Shown here: positions 12,763 to 23,761 of the stretch, piece by piece
How positions within the stretch are numbered: the stretch's first letter is position 1
How the letters are laid out: every line of letters begins with the position of its first letter
Source: Neoceratodus forsteri
Taxonomy: Eukaryota > Chordata > Ceratodontiformes > Ceratodontidae
Assembly: GCA_016271365.2 (NCBI GenBank)
Contig: CM028136.1
Location: forward strand, 470,826,001-470,890,000
Length of the DNA stretch: 64,000 nt
Direction of reading: 5' to 3'
Translations under genes and position numbers: made by a program
The notes under the pieces: model-generated
Seen by the model: only the letters and a program-made list of their open reading frames with translations
Told to the model about the DNA's origin: nothing
The model's database searches: none

Positions 12763-13219
12763 AAAGAAATTTGGAGTGTAGGCCGTCAGGACTAGATTTG
12801 ATAGGGTTGAGGGACATTAGAGCCTTGAAGACTTCTTGGGGAGCAATGGGGGAAAGGTGAAGCCAGGTCCAGTAGAGTAGGGTGAGGAGGGTGGAGGGAC
12901 AGCAGGGGAAGGGGTAAGATGGTCAGGGAGGGCACAGGTAGTAAAGAAAGTTAAAAGTACCCACGATTGAGACTGATACATGATAGTTATGCCTTCATGG
13001 TTTAGGATGAGGAGGGCATGAGATGAGGGAGGTTCTAAGAGGGAGTGGAGAACTTTCCAAAAGTTAGATTGGGAGGCGAATCTAGCCTATAGCTGGGATT
13101 TGAAGAAGTCTAATCTGGCTTTTCTGATGGCCTTGGTGCATGTATGGGATTCCCAAAGAGCAGTAACAGGTACAGGGCTTGTCAGGGTTTATAACAGCCT
13201 GGAGCTGGTCTAACAGCCC

Positions 13220-13831
13220 ATGCTCCACCCTGGAGTTGGTGTTGGGTGGGTTCTCCTGTGCTTCCCCATTGGGGTTGCTTGTATGAGGAATCCTGTGCCC
13301 ACATATCACCCTTACATACTGCACACCACCAGCATGCAGTGGCAAGCAACATATCAGTCTGTCCTATGTCAAGAACATGTCCTGTGCTGGTCTGCTACTG
13401 ACTATTCTTCCACCAGGTACCTGTCGTTGTTGACCATAACCCTCTCAGTGCCAGTCACAGTGCTATTCATCCCTCACAAAACTGTCAGTACTGTCCCTAT
13501 CATCATCCCTGTTCCAAACATGGGTCCAAGCTACCCCAACCCCCTAAACCAAACCTTCATGGCCTCCATAGCCTCTGCTGACTACCAGAGCACTTGGACA
13601 ATGAGTCACTGGTACTGGTTGCCATGCGGCATGACCCTCCCACAGCTTGTGGAAATCTCCTGCCATGCACCATGTGTTTGGTGCACAGGTGCAGTTGCAG
13701 CAAATGCTGTTTTTTGGCACCAACACCTATCCTGTTGCAAAATCAGGTGTATGGTCCCTGGTACACCCAGCTTTGACACAATCTGTGGCACACAGCAGCT
13801 TGCATTAATCTATCAACTATTCAAAAATTAA
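13220..13831 (+). other. Unrecognised 203-codon open frame
   Basis: An open frame on the plus strand, with overlapping open frames on the minus strand. The translation is rich in Cys, Trp, Pro and Ser without an ordered domain that I recognise, and base composition suggests the opposite strand may be equally likely. It directly follows the 5' side of the minus-strand LINE relic, so it may be LINE 5' sequence or another decayed repeat. I would not call it a gene. Confidence 0.15.
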
Positions 13832-14260
13832 GCCCACTTCATCACAGATGTTGTTTATTAAAAAAGATGCCCCCTGAAATTCAGAGCACTACATGATCAG
13901 GGGAATCCCACCACAATACTTTAATGAGAATATACATGTCCCTACATGACTTAAAGAATTCTGAACACTATAGCACCTGTGCCAAATATTTTCTTAAAGT
14001 AGTCGCCTTAGAATACCATTGGTAAAATAACCACTGCCAACCAGACAAAAAGGTGGAGAAGTATACAAATACAGTAAAACAGAAAAGCCAAGGCATGAAT
14101 GTGAAATGAGAGAGTAATGCTCCCACCCACAAAAAATGGAAGCTGATCTAGTTTGATAAAAAATAGCAACATGCCAGATGCTAACTGTTTTCTCTATGAC
14201 CCAAGGATTGGTATTATACTTAATTTGAGTGGCAATAATTACTACTTCTAACATTATTGT
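13832..14260. other. Unassigned AT-rich stretch
   Basis: Nothing recognisable. It ends at a short family-1 terminus. Confidence 0.4.
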
Positions 14261-14300
14261 GCTATGGTAGTGCCACCATAGTTAGGGTTGAGTAGGCACT
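14261..14300 (+). mobile_element. Isolated family-1 terminus
   Basis: A short match to the family-1 start: CTATGGT and ACCATAG form a hairpin, followed directly by AGTTAGGGTTGAGTAG as in the copies at 30.5 and 32.9 kb. Downstream similarity fades quickly. Confidence 0.6.
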
Positions 14301-14673
14301 GTAATCTAGAGCTATGCAGAATACAGAATTCTAGCAGCAGATTTAATTGAGGAATGATAATTCTGCTTCCAAAAAGTTTTTAAGAATTGTCTTTTCATTC
14401 TGTAAAATTACAGATGCATTTCATTATACAATGGCACTTTCAAATCTAGAAACCTGATTGGCTGACTGGATGTTTTATCCGTGAGTAAATCCCAGCATAA
14501 CTCAAGGATAAAGACCCAGTCAGCTGCTTCAGCCAAAACATCAGTCTGACCCCCAATATTTAAAATAATAAATCCACCAAATTGAATCCTCCCTACAGCG
14601 TTCCACAATGGACAAAATCTAAGTAGGCTGGTTTTCTGGCAAAATAAAGACAATTAAGGAACTTTAGTGAACC

Positions 14674-15130
14674 TTAACAACTTTTTATAAAAACGTAACT
14701 TCCCCTCTGTTTAGCAAAGTACAAAACCAATAGAGAAGAATTGTGGAAATAAGAAATTGGAGATGACCTCATCCCATTTGATGATTTGCTGCCCTTTTTC
14801 AACGTTTTGCGGACAGAGACCAACTTGAGCTGCAGAGCGTGGACTGCCAACGTGCCCTGGCCATGATGGTGCTGCTGTTTGACTACTGAAGCACTTAGGG
14901 ATCGCTGAAGAGATGGGAGCTTGGATAGACCAAGGGAGGCTGGTGGGCAGAGACCACTCTCTGTGCAGCTCTCAGGGATGACAGAAGGAGCAGTGAGACA
15001 ACCAGAGTGGAGTGCAGGATCCAGACTGATGGGTGGCGAGACTCCACCTGGCATGGGGATCCTCCGGCTGTGCTTAGTTAGTCTTTCTTGCAACCATGTT
15101 CATACCTCCAGTCATTGGTAAATGTCTGAA
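14674..15130 (-). other. Unrecognised 139-codon open frame, possible exon or processed relic
   Basis: The minus-strand open frame (15093-14674) is richer in G+C than its surroundings and has a protein-like composition (segments such as SLQRSLSASVVKQQ and VRKTLKKGSKSSNG). An acceptor-like TTTGTTTTTCAG lies upstream near 15131 on the minus strand, but stops occur between it and the open frame in the same phase. There is no ATG at the frame start. I do not recognise the family. It could be a decayed exon, a processed pseudogene fragment or chance. Confidence 0.2.
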
Positions 15131-15960
15131 AAACAAATTCCCCTGAGTCACAGTGATGCTGCTATTTTGTCCTGAGTGGGAAGTAAACCTGGAAGCACAG
15201 GCTCATGAACCACAACCCTTTAGCACTCACACCAGGAGGGTTGTCAGACTGAACACCAACTCAAGTGAAGTAGGCTCTCACTTTTTAAAAACAAACAAAC
15301 AAAGAGACAAACATGCCACCAGCATTGTCTCTGGCTGCCTTAATCTCTGGGGATGGGGGAAGCTGGGGGGTACCAGCTCATCCATTATCTGCCTACGAAC
15401 AAGACACTATCTAATACTGAGGAAGGATGTTACAAAACAAATCAATTAAAATAGTTAAACAGTAAACTACACATTTAATTTTTTTAGAGGGACATTATAT
15501 CATTGCAATAATCCACTCCAGGGTGTGGGTTATGCTGGGATTTACTCACATCTGGTGTGGATTTGGTCACTCGGCCTGCGGCCTCATGAACAAACCACTC
15601 CAGGAATAGGTGAATCCCAACAGAACCCACTCCCTGTTGTGGTTTATTGCTTAAATGCAGTACAAACTGAGGAATAATTTTCAGTGCATTACATAGAGTG
15701 CAGAATAATATTCTGTAGCTTGTGAGAAAGGAATCTGCAGTTTAAGTAAACAATGGATTACTAATCCACAAAAAAATTCCACTTTTAAAATTTTGGAATT
15801 CTAGTAATGACAAGATTCTGTGACATTGGACAGAATCATCCAAAACTCTGTGGAATATTGTTCTGCTGAAATTTGAAACTTCAGTACACCCCTACTTGAA
15901 TGTTAATTCAAGAATTTTAGTCAATTTTATCAAAAAGATATTTCTTGATGGACTTTCATT
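15131..15960. other. Unassigned non-coding stretch
   Basis: AT-rich DNA with scattered homopolymers. No supported feature. Confidence 0.4.
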
Positions 15961-15969
15961 AAAACCTTC

Positions 15970-16520
15970 AAATGTACTGGCCTGGTGGTGCTAAGGGTTG
16001 AGGTGCTGGATGCCACATCTCACACTGTGCTGGCAACCTGGGTATGGGGATGGACTTGGGCTGCTGGGGATCCACTGGGGAGGGAGAAGATTGAGCACCC
16101 GGAGAACAGCTCTCCTCTCCCTGGGTGGGATGTGGGTTTTGCTCAGTTCTTGAGCAGCCCCCAGTGGAGATCGGGGGTCCTATAGGAGCCGGCACAGAAA
16201 GGGGTGGAGCAGCAGTGGACATCAGCAGCATGCCTGCACAGATGTCATTATACGTCCGTGCTCCTGGGGAACCAGCGGACACGGAAAGCTCTGATGCTCG
16301 GTAGGTGATGGTGGGGACCAGGAGCCAACCTCTACTATCAGTGCTGGGTCCTCAGCCTGCCTTTGGTGCTCCCTTCACTCTATGGCAGCCTGTCTAGAGT
16401 CCAGAAAGGTCACCAGGAGGAGTCGGCGGTCCCACCCTGGGGGACTTAGATCTGGGGGACCGGAGTGTCTTAGGAGTGAAGAGGAGTTCCCTGGGTCTGA
16501 GAGTAAGACTGGGACTTCAG
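15970..16520 (+). mobile_element. Possible tRNA-headed SINE-like element
   Basis: The left end resembles the tRNA-like head of the 39.4-40.0 kb insertion. GGCCTGGTGGTGCTAAGGG is followed about 45 bases later by GGCAACCTGGGTATGGGG, in the order and spacing of RNA polymerase III A and B boxes, although the B box is poor. The body is G+C-rich. The right end abuts a (TTTA)n tract that belongs to a minus-strand LINE tail. Confidence 0.3.
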
Positions 16521-16532
16521 GTGAGTGGGATA

Positions 16533-16700
16533 AGGTTTATTTATGTATTTATTTATTTATTTTTATTTATTTATTGAAATCTTGGATGACACCTGTGAGT
16601 GGATGCTCATTGAGAGGTTCCACAGCAGATACAATAACACAAGACACAATACAATTACAGGTTGCACCATGTGTCCCCACCGGAGAGTCCGCGGGTCAGC
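16533..16700 (-). mobile_element. LINE 3' end fragment
   Basis: The plus strand begins with a (TTTA)n tract (16533-16575). On the minus strand this is a (TAAA)n tail preceded by AACCTCTCAATGAGCATCC, similar to the AAATGAGC-type terminal block of other LINE tails in the window. Only the 3' end is kept. Confidence 0.45.
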
Positions 16701-17119
16701 GAGAAGACGTATAAACAGAGTTAAAAAAAAACTTTAAATGTGTGATCTGTAGCCTAGAGTCTCCTGATGTGGCAAATCTGGCTAAATTTGGTGAAGCATT
16801 GTTTTGCAACAGTTGAGAAGAAAACATGAAATCTATCCATTTTTACACTAAGTGTAATTCACGCACCACTCTGATTGCCACTTTCACAGATAGAATTGGC
16901 ACTTTAGTAGATATACTTCAGCTTTCTCAGATGCAATTAACACTTTTGCTGAAGAACATTTTTCTAATTCCATCTGTGAGAGTGTACCTGTGAGACTGAC
17001 CAGTAGAGCTAACAATGGAAAAATGGGAGGGCCATAAAATGCAATACTCCAAGTTTTAAAATGAAAAAAAAAGTAAATGAAACAAATTTGCAAAACATTT
17101 GCAGCTCACCGTAAATGTT

Positions 17120-17892
17120 TATCTAACATAGAAACATAGAATTTGATGGCAGATAAGTACCGCTTGCGCCTAGTCTGCCCATTTCCCTGCCTAATGGATA
17201 AGCTGCAGATCCTAGTTAACCAACAGCCTACTTCCTCCTACCCCCCCACTAGAATTGCCTTATGTCTGTCACATGCATTCTTGAATTTCCCCACTGTTTT
17301 TGACTCCACCACCTCCTCAGGAAGGTCGTTCCATGCATCCACAACCCTCTCATTGAAACAATACTTCCTCACATTACCTCTGAGCCGTGCCTCCTCTATC
17401 TTCAAATTGTGCCACTTTGTACTTGTACCTCTCTTTTTCTGAAAGTTGCTACCCTCTTGGACTTTATTGATTCCCTTGAGGTACTTGAAAGTTTCTATCA
17501 TGTCCCTCCTCTCCCTCCTTTCCTCGAGGGTATACATATTAAGCTCCTTTAGTCTCTCTTCATATGTCTTCTGGTGCAGACCCTGCACCATTTTAGTTGC
17601 CCTCCTCTAGACAGCCTCCATCCTGTCTATGTCCTTGTGGAGATGGGGTCTCCAGAACTGCACACAATACTCCAGATGGGGTCTCACCAATTGTATGTAC
17701 AGAGGAATAACATCTTCCTGTTTTTGACTGGTGATGCCGCTCCCTATGCATCTCAGTATCCCCACAGCCCTCCTTACTGCCTTCTCACATTGCTTGCCCA
17801 CTTATAGGTCATCTGATATGACTACCTCCAGGTCCCTTTCCATTTTTGTTGTTGTTAGTATCTCACCCCCCACTGTGTACTCTTCCCCTGTG
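17120..17892 (-). pseudogene. CR1 LINE ORF2 C-terminus (interrupted)
   Basis: Minus-strand CR1 remains. In coding order: MERDLEVV-like, GILRCIGSGITSQKQEDVIP, LVRPHLEYCVQFWRPHL (17801-17607), then after a frameshift YEERLKELNMYTLEERRERR, DMIETFKYLKGINKVQ and the RVVDAWNDLPEEVVES tail (17591-17238). The 3' end on the minus strand reads TTCTATGTTTCTATGTTAG near 17122, the short direct repeat typical of CR1 termini. The upstream CR1 part is found beyond a 1.67-kb insertion, at 19565-19650. It is a decayed, 5'-truncated copy. Confidence 0.9.
17884..17892. repeat. Target-site duplication, left copy
   Basis: TCCCCTGTG here matches TCCCCTGGG at 19565-19573, on either side of the ORF1-only L1-type insertion. 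Confidence 0.6.
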
Positions 17893-19564
17893 TTTTTTTT
17901 TAACTTTTTATTTATAGAGTTTATGCAAATACATCACACTGTAACTTCCTGAACAACGTAATACATCACTGTGTAAGCAACGTGAAAAAGATATACAGAT
18001 ATGTGATCCATTGATACATTAGGTACAAGATTGGAGGGAATTCCAGATAACATAAGACAAAATGCTTTCTTGTACATCAATACGACTATCCCGTATAGCT
18101 ATTTGCTATAAATGCCTAAAATATGGCAATTACCACTTAATGTAGATTAACAAAGATCCCATGTCATAATGGCCCTAATTATTAGATACACCTTTAATTC
18201 TATAGCTTCTACTATATCTCCCAGTTTTGCTCTCACAGCATTACATAAAGGATTAATTAAAGACAAAAGAGAAAAGTTCAACTTAAATATTAGCCCATCA
18301 TCTCCCAAAACGTCTCCGTTATTTAAAGCCAAAAGCTGACCCATTGCCCCTACCTTCTCCATGTAATTAAAGTCCTTGAAAGTGGGTTATGGCAACAGAA
18401 GGAAATTAAGTCCAAATGTTATTCTGTCCATACAAACTATGTAGGGGATTGTTCTGAAGCAGAAACAATAGTGAATTGATACCACAAAAACTTAATGTCC
18501 CACACCTTCCATTTTTCAGGTGTCCTCAGGCTCTGATTCAGATGAATGGTCTCCTTCTTGAGTTGCCCTCTCGGCCTCCAACTTGTCCACCATCCTCATA
18601 GCATCTTTGGGTGCGGTATATATGTATGCCTTTCTTCCCATCATTACGCGAAGTCAAGCAGGCATCAACAAGTTGTTTGGGATCTCCAATATCCTGAGAC
18701 ATCTCCTGACCACATCAAATCCTTTCCGTTTCATACAAGTGGAGTAAGAAAAGTCGGGGAAAAATAGAACTTTTGACCCATCTATTTCAATATTGCACCT
18801 TGCTCGAACTGCTTACAAGATATGGTCCTGCACCACCACAGAAATGGTGATAAGCATGATTGTTCTGGAACCCTCTGTAGACTCCAGTCTCCGAACATTA
18901 ACCCTGTATGCACGGACTAACTGATCCTGTAGATCAAGTCCAAGGGTCTCCAATAACCAGGCATTCAAGTAAAGGAAAATATTTTCTCCTTCTTTGCCCT
19001 CCGGGACTCAGATGATCTGGACATTAGCAGCACGGGTCAAATTTTCCATATGCTCCAATCTGGAGTGAAGCAGAGCCTGCTCCTTCACACAGGAGGTGGC
19101 CATGGTTTGGGCCTGGTTTGAGGATTTCTCTGCATCTTGCATTGTTTCCCTTAGATTATCCAATTTTTTGTTCCACCTGTAGTAATCGGGTATTATACTC
19201 TTCCATTTTCTCATCTATATGCTAGACTGTTTTAGTCAATGCCAAAACTGCCGATTGTAGAGACTCCAGTGTGGCCGGACCAGGTTCCCCAGCCCCCATA
19301 TCCCCCACGGGGACATTTGCTGGTGCAGTCAGAGGTTTGGAGGCCCCTCCACAAGGGGTAAAGAAATTAGTTTTCTGGTCCATGTTTTTCCGCCCCATCA
19401 TGACAAATTTGGTATCCCCAGTACCAGTTATACTTCAGGGAGCAAGTAAATATAGGTTGAAGTTCAAATTAGGCGTAAATTACTAAAAATGGGCTAAATT
19501 AAGTATGCTGAAGTGAGAGCTCTCTGGAAATGCATCCATTTAGCTGGATAGCTAGCCACACCCC
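17893..19564 (-). mobile_element. ORF1-only L1-type retrocopy inserted in CR1
   Basis: A minus-strand insertion of about 1.67 kb that interrupts CR1 coding sequence and is flanked by TCCCCTGTG/TCCCCTGGG. Its 3' end is the poly(T) at 17893-17901 on the plus strand. It contains an L1-type ORF1: start ATGATGGGGCGG near 19402, a coiled-coil region (19214-19008, with LDNLRETMQDAEKSSNQAQ), then an RRM-like part (LTRAANVQI, VPEGKEGENIF, LVRAYRVN) and the C-terminal domain (FFPDFS, KRKGFDVVRRCL) to about 18540, in shifting frames. About 640 bp of non-coding 3' sequence follows, with no ORF2. This resembles the HAL1 ('half L1') organisation known in mammals. The copy is broken by frameshifts and stops. 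Confidence 0.7.
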
Positions 19565-19660
19565 TCCCCTGGGTTTTTGTTTCCCATGTGCATTACTTTG
19601 CACTTATCTGTGACAAAATGCATCTGCAACACTTCACAGGTGGACTTTCTGACCATCTGC
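19565..19660 (-). pseudogene. Upstream part of the interrupted CR1
   Basis: Minus-strand translation gives a LQMHFVTDKCKVMHMGNKNPG-like sequence, here described in parts: DKCKVMHMGNKNPG is a hallmark of CR1 ORF2 just upstream of the ERDLG motif found across the insertion at 17.8 kb. Upstream similarity is lost beyond about 19660. Confidence 0.8.
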
Positions 19661-19859
19661 ATGAGTATTCTTGGGAAAGCGGTGGTTAAAGTTAGCAACA
19701 CTAAAATGTGACAGGTTGAAACACTGACAGTTCCATGGTCATGAGGGAGGGTATAATTAGGTCATATTTCAAAATTAGAATTTAAATAGTTTACAATAGA
19801 AAAGTTACAGATAAAAATAGACATGCAAAAGATTTGAAGTTGGACTCAGAAGCCAAGTC

Positions 19860-21518
19860 ATGGGACTCTGCCTGTGAGTGGCGCATCTCTGAACTGACCC
19901 TGGGCTCATCCAAATAACAGTACCTTGGTTGTTGCTACAACCCCCTAAACAGGGGCACACTTGGCCTACTTAATCATCTGTCTGGGTTAGACCAACTCTG
20001 TCCTCCCAGGGATACCATTCTCCTGGGTGCTTCAACCTTAATTGGTTAAGCTCCCAGGAACTTGGCTACGCCAACCTACTCAAACAACACAACCTGGTAC
20101 AAATTGTCTCTTTCCCCACCAGGCACAACACCTGCACCCAAAATCACTCACTTCTTGATTGGGTGGCCACAAATAGGAAGGACAAGGTACTCCAAGCAGG
20201 GACCTTGTGCAGCTCCATCAGTGACCAATCTCCTACATATATTCTCTGGAACACCAAGACCAAGTGTCCTCCCCCCAAATACCTGTGCTTCTGTAATTTG
20301 AACAACCCCAACACCATAATCCTCCTACAGGACATCTATGCGATATACTGTTCAGCTCTTTACTCCCTGACTGATGAGATGGTGGCAGTGAACTTCCTCA
20401 CTGATACCCTCATTATGATTCAGGATAGCCACTTCCCACTTACTACTAGAAGAGTGAGAGGTGGCTGCAGCAGATCGATAACAAAGCATCTCTTGATCCT
20501 CATTAAAGAAAGAGATTTCAAATCAGTCACCTATAAATGGGCGCCCACTCCTGACCTCTGGAATGAATATAGGAGATTGCATAATAAATGCAAAAAACTG
20601 CCCAGTCTCAAAAACGCAACTTCTACCAGAGACTTCAAACAGAAAATCTTGCAAACCCTCAATGTTTCTGGAGCTCCCTTTGCTCCCTCCTTACTCTATG
20701 ATCCCATAGCCCTATAATCAACTTAAACTCCCCTACTGGGCCTCTGGCTGATTCTTCGAAGGCTGCCCAGGCTTTCAACATAAAGTTCACTGACTTCACT
20801 GCGTACCTTTGCAAACTCCCCTCACAACAATCCCCTACTCCAGGAGATTGTGCTAGTGACCAACCCCTTCCCTCCTCTCCCTTGGTTGCCCTCCCTTCAC
20901 CTTTCTACTTCAGGGCCATCTCTCAAAAACTTACCAAACTCCTCAAGAGCCTCCCCTCCCATGGTAGCCCTGGTACCAATGGCCTCTACCCTCCACTGCA
21001 GCTCATTGCCCCTGCCATCTCCAAACCTCTGACTTTCATTTTTAACCTTGCATTGGCCTCAGCAACCATGCCAAGCCCCTGGAAGGTTGACAAAGTCATC
21101 CTGATATTTAAAGCCTGGGACCCTCTCTCCTCTGATAATTACAGACCAATCTCCATTCTCCCCCACCTGAGCAAACTACTCGAGAAGATTGTCCACTGCA
21201 AATTTTCATATCACATCAACAAGTACAACCTTTTGTGCAATCAGCAACATGGGTTCCATAAGAACCACAGCACCACCTCTGCCCTAGCGCTCCTTACTGA
21301 CCATGTCTTCAGGAACATGGATGAGGTAAAGCCACTGATGCAGTGTTTGTGTACTTGACCAAGGCCTTTGACCTGGTCAACCACCCTCTACTGCATACTA
21401 AACTCCACCAGCTTGGCTGCTCCAATGAGACTCAGCAGTGGTTCCAGAGTCATCTGACTGGCCATTCCCAATCAATGACAGGTGGAATCGTCACCTCCTC
21501 TCCTCTCCTCGCCTCTCC
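19860..21518 (+). pseudogene. L2-like LINE: endonuclease end and reverse transcriptase start
   Basis: Plus-strand ORF2 remains. The APE-type endonuclease C-terminal part is at 20100-20290 (SLLDWVATNRKDK and ISDQSPTYI, matching the conserved SLLDxVxTN and SDH blocks). A linker follows (IKERDFKSV, LWNEYRRLHNKCKKL). RT motifs then run from 20882: GSPGTNGLYPP, PWKVDKVILI, NYRPISILPHLSKL and CNQQHGFHKNHSTTSA. After a frameshift at about 21343 comes VYLTKAFDLVNH, where the first catalytic Asp of the VxLDLxKAFD motif is Tyr. The copy ends abruptly at a family-1 terminus at 21521. Dead by frameshifts, stops and the lost catalytic residue. Confidence 0.9.
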
Positions 21519-21520
21519 TG

Positions 21521-22522
21521 TAGTGCCACTATAGTTAGGATTGAGTGGGCTGTTTAATGTTAAACCCCAAACTTTGCACTTTAATTGCTTTGCCACTGTT
21601 CAACAGATTTGCATGAAATTTTGCAAGCACAGCCCTGGGGCCAGGTCTCTTGACTTATCAAGTTTCATTCTGGTTGGATGTGCAGATTTTGAGATCCAGA
21701 TAGTGAAAATGTAAAACAAATTGAGGGGGGGGTTACCATTTTTTTGTCATCGCCTAGCACCCAGATGGTTTGAAATTTTGATCTGACATTTTCAGGGTAG
21801 AAAGGGCTTGGGCCACAGTGGTGCTCTTCACTGTTTTGGTGACAAAAATATGAATTCATTCCAGAGTTATAAGGACTTGAAATTTCAGTTCTGTGTATGC
21901 TCATTATGGTCTTTTGGATAGCTGCTTCATAAGAAAAAAGAATTTGGTCCATAAGAAAAAATAATCTGTTTTGTATGGGGGTAATCTTTTTTTGTGAGAA
22001 AAAAAATATTTTTTTGTATGGCAACCATCTTGTTACCACCCCCCCAAAAATTTTTTTTGAAAAGCCATAAAAAAGATATCTAGCAGGGACATCAACACAT
22101 GTATTTTGCTAATCATCCTCCTTAGGTGGATTCTGCAGTTAGTTTTTGGGAAAAAAATCACCCAGTAATGTTTTTTTAACACATTTAAAAATCTTTTTTC
22201 ATGACCCCCATTTCTTTTTTTTTCTATGGCCATATGAAAAACAAATAAGACCATATGAAAAAAGATTCCCTTCATACAAAAAACAATTTGGAACTCTTTT
22301 TCTTCACATTCTTTTTCTCATATGAGGAATCTTTCTCTATATGAATGACACAACCTCACAAAAAGATCTCTTTATACAAAAAACAAAGAATCTGGACTTA
22401 GTTTTGTCCCACATTTCAAATTTAACAAGCCATAAATCCATCAACATATGCAGCTATGGGACAATCTATATACCAAAATAAATTATTTAAGGAGTACTAC
22501 AACACTAATATGTAACACCCCC

Positions 22523-22530
<8 letters not shown>
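21521..22530 (+). mobile_element. Family-1 element, forward copy (H)
   Basis: It begins inside the terminal hairpin (TAGTGCCACTATAGTTAGGATTGAG) and continues through the family's CTTTGCCACTGTTCAACAGATTTGC block shared with the 30.5 and 32.9 kb copies. The rest is AT-rich and diverged. The right end abuts the (TA)n tract at 22531. It truncates the LINE to its left. The foldback module present at the end of the other copies is missing. Confidence 0.65.

Positions 22531-22573
<43 letters not shown>
22531..22573. repeat. (TA)n(CA)n microsatellite
   Basis: 29 bases of TA, then about 14 of CA. It separates family-1 copy H from family-2 copy E. Confidence 0.97.
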
Positions 22574-22751
22574 ATGGGGTTTGAGAGCAATATGAGTGGG
22601 ATAACATCAGTTATTTCCACTGCAGTGAAATAACTTACAATGACATCAACAGAGTTAAAATAACTTACAAATATACCTACTCTGCTGGTGTAATCACTCA
22701 CTCACTCACTTACTCCAGCCTGCATACTAAATTGAACTGCTCCACAAACCT

Positions 22752-23160
22752 GTTTCTCACTGCTACCTGCAAGTAGCTCAGTTAACACTGCAAAGGACAT
22801 TCAACTGTTTCCAACAGTGTGTGTAAAACTACCAACCCATTACTATGCTACTGTCATTTTTAAGAAAGCTTGCATTCTAAATAACAGTGCCTCACAGTTT
22901 CTGTTTATCACTGCTACAGTACTTGCAAGTAACTCAATTAACATTGCAAAGGACATTCAGCTCTTTCCCATAGTGTGTGTAAAACTCCCAGTCCATGACT
23001 ATGCTACAGTCATGTTCAAGAAAACCTGTATTCTAAATCACAGTGCCTCACAGTTTGTTTCTCACTGCTTGCTGATACTAACTCAATTAGCACTGCCAAA
23101 TATAGTCACCTGTTTCTCAGTGTTTACACACTCCCAGCTGATTCAGAAACACTTTCACAC
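22752..23160 (+). repeat. Tandem repeat, about 152-bp unit, inside family 2
   Basis: Units start TGTTTCTCACTGCT or a close variant at 22752, 22902 and 23056, and share GCAAAGGACATTCA and the GTGTGTGTAAAACT blocks. Diverged equivalents occur in copy D. Confidence 0.85.
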
Positions 23161-23174
23161 ACTAAGAACAAACA

Positions 23175-23325
23175 TTGCTCTCAGTATAGCCTAGAGGTTA
23201 GAGTAATGAGCTTTAAGCAAGCTTGCTTTTATCCAGCACACCAGACCTGGTTTGATTCTCACAACCTCCACTTCCACACTGTGTGACTCAGAAAAAGTCA
23301 TTTAAGTGCCTAATGCTCCCAAGTC
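23175..23325 (+). mobile_element. CORE-SINE-like segment captured in family 2
   Basis: A tRNA-like head (TAGCCTAGAGGTTAGAGTAA as A box, GGTTTGATTCTC as B box), then CCACTTCCACACTGTGTGACTC and a CATTTAAGTGCC tail, matching the MIR/CORE-SINE layout also seen at 59583-59806. The same segment is present in the same place in copy D (reverse), so it was part of the ancestral family-2 element. Confidence 0.75.
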
Positions 23326-23356
23326 ATCTTTAAAAATGTACCCAGTTACCAAACAC

Positions 23357-23359
23357 TAA
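23357..23359. repeat. TAA target-site duplication, left
   Basis: Exact TAA, repeated at 23762-23764, flanking the MITE. A 3-bp TWA duplication is the PIF/Harbinger signature. Confidence 0.8.
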
Positions 23360-23761
23360 GGCCCTGTCCACACTACGCCTCTGTAATGTTACAGAGTGCC
23401 CAAACTGTTACCTCAATGGTTTGTGTTTACACCTGTAACATTACAGAAGGAATTTTCATAACCATTGTTGAAACCACATATGAGGTGGTTTCAACAATGG
23501 TTATGAAACCGGCCCCGCCTCAGTAACGTTACCGGCGGTAGTGTGGACTGGTGGTAGCGGTCCCTTGCAGCACTCGTAGTGCAGCGTGAGCTGCATTGTG
23601 GGATTGGGCACTGTGGTAATGGTCACCCGGTTCCCAAGGTGTGGACTGGTGGTACCAGTCTTGTACCGGTCACTGCTGCAGTGTGGATATACTGTACCAC
23701 TCCCCGTCTGTAACAGTTTCTGTCCGTTACAGGGTCTGAGCGGTGTAGTGTGGATGGGGCC
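23360..23761. mobile_element. PIF/Harbinger-type MITE (402 bp)
   Basis: The terminal inverted repeats GGCCCTGTCCACACTACGCC and (reverse complement of the right end) GGCCCCATCCACACTACACC are flanked by TAA on both sides. This fits PIF/Harbinger (3-bp TWA duplication). A roughly 52-bp internal palindrome lies at 23455-23507. There is no coding capacity, so it depended on a transposase from elsewhere. The related family-2 copy D has no insertion at this position, which provides an empty site. Confidence 0.88.

Larger units (their letters stand above)
10740..13200 (-). pseudogene. L2-like LINE reverse transcriptase relic
   Basis: Minus-strand remains of a Jockey-group (L2/CR1-like) ORF2, whose product would nick target DNA and copy LINE RNA. 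From high coordinates: a SSPDGLHSKF segment near 12800, then the RT palm at 12307-11730 with NYRPISLLPALTKL, SPFQSGFRKKHSTDSS, the first catalytic motif ISVDLVKAFDSV with its Asp intact, and IPQGSLLGPIFF. Frameshifted downstream parts follow at 11335-11093, and the C-terminal ALWNQLP-type segment (SLWNQLPW) at 11008-10802. The YxDD box is not readable, because frames shift around 11600-11730. The relic is interrupted at about 12308-12762 by another LINE 3' end. It is not functional. Confidence 0.85.

Noticed and set aside
13220..13831. 203-codon plus-strand open frame as a host gene
   Set aside because: Overlapping open frames on the other strand, no domain, and it adjoins a LINE relic.
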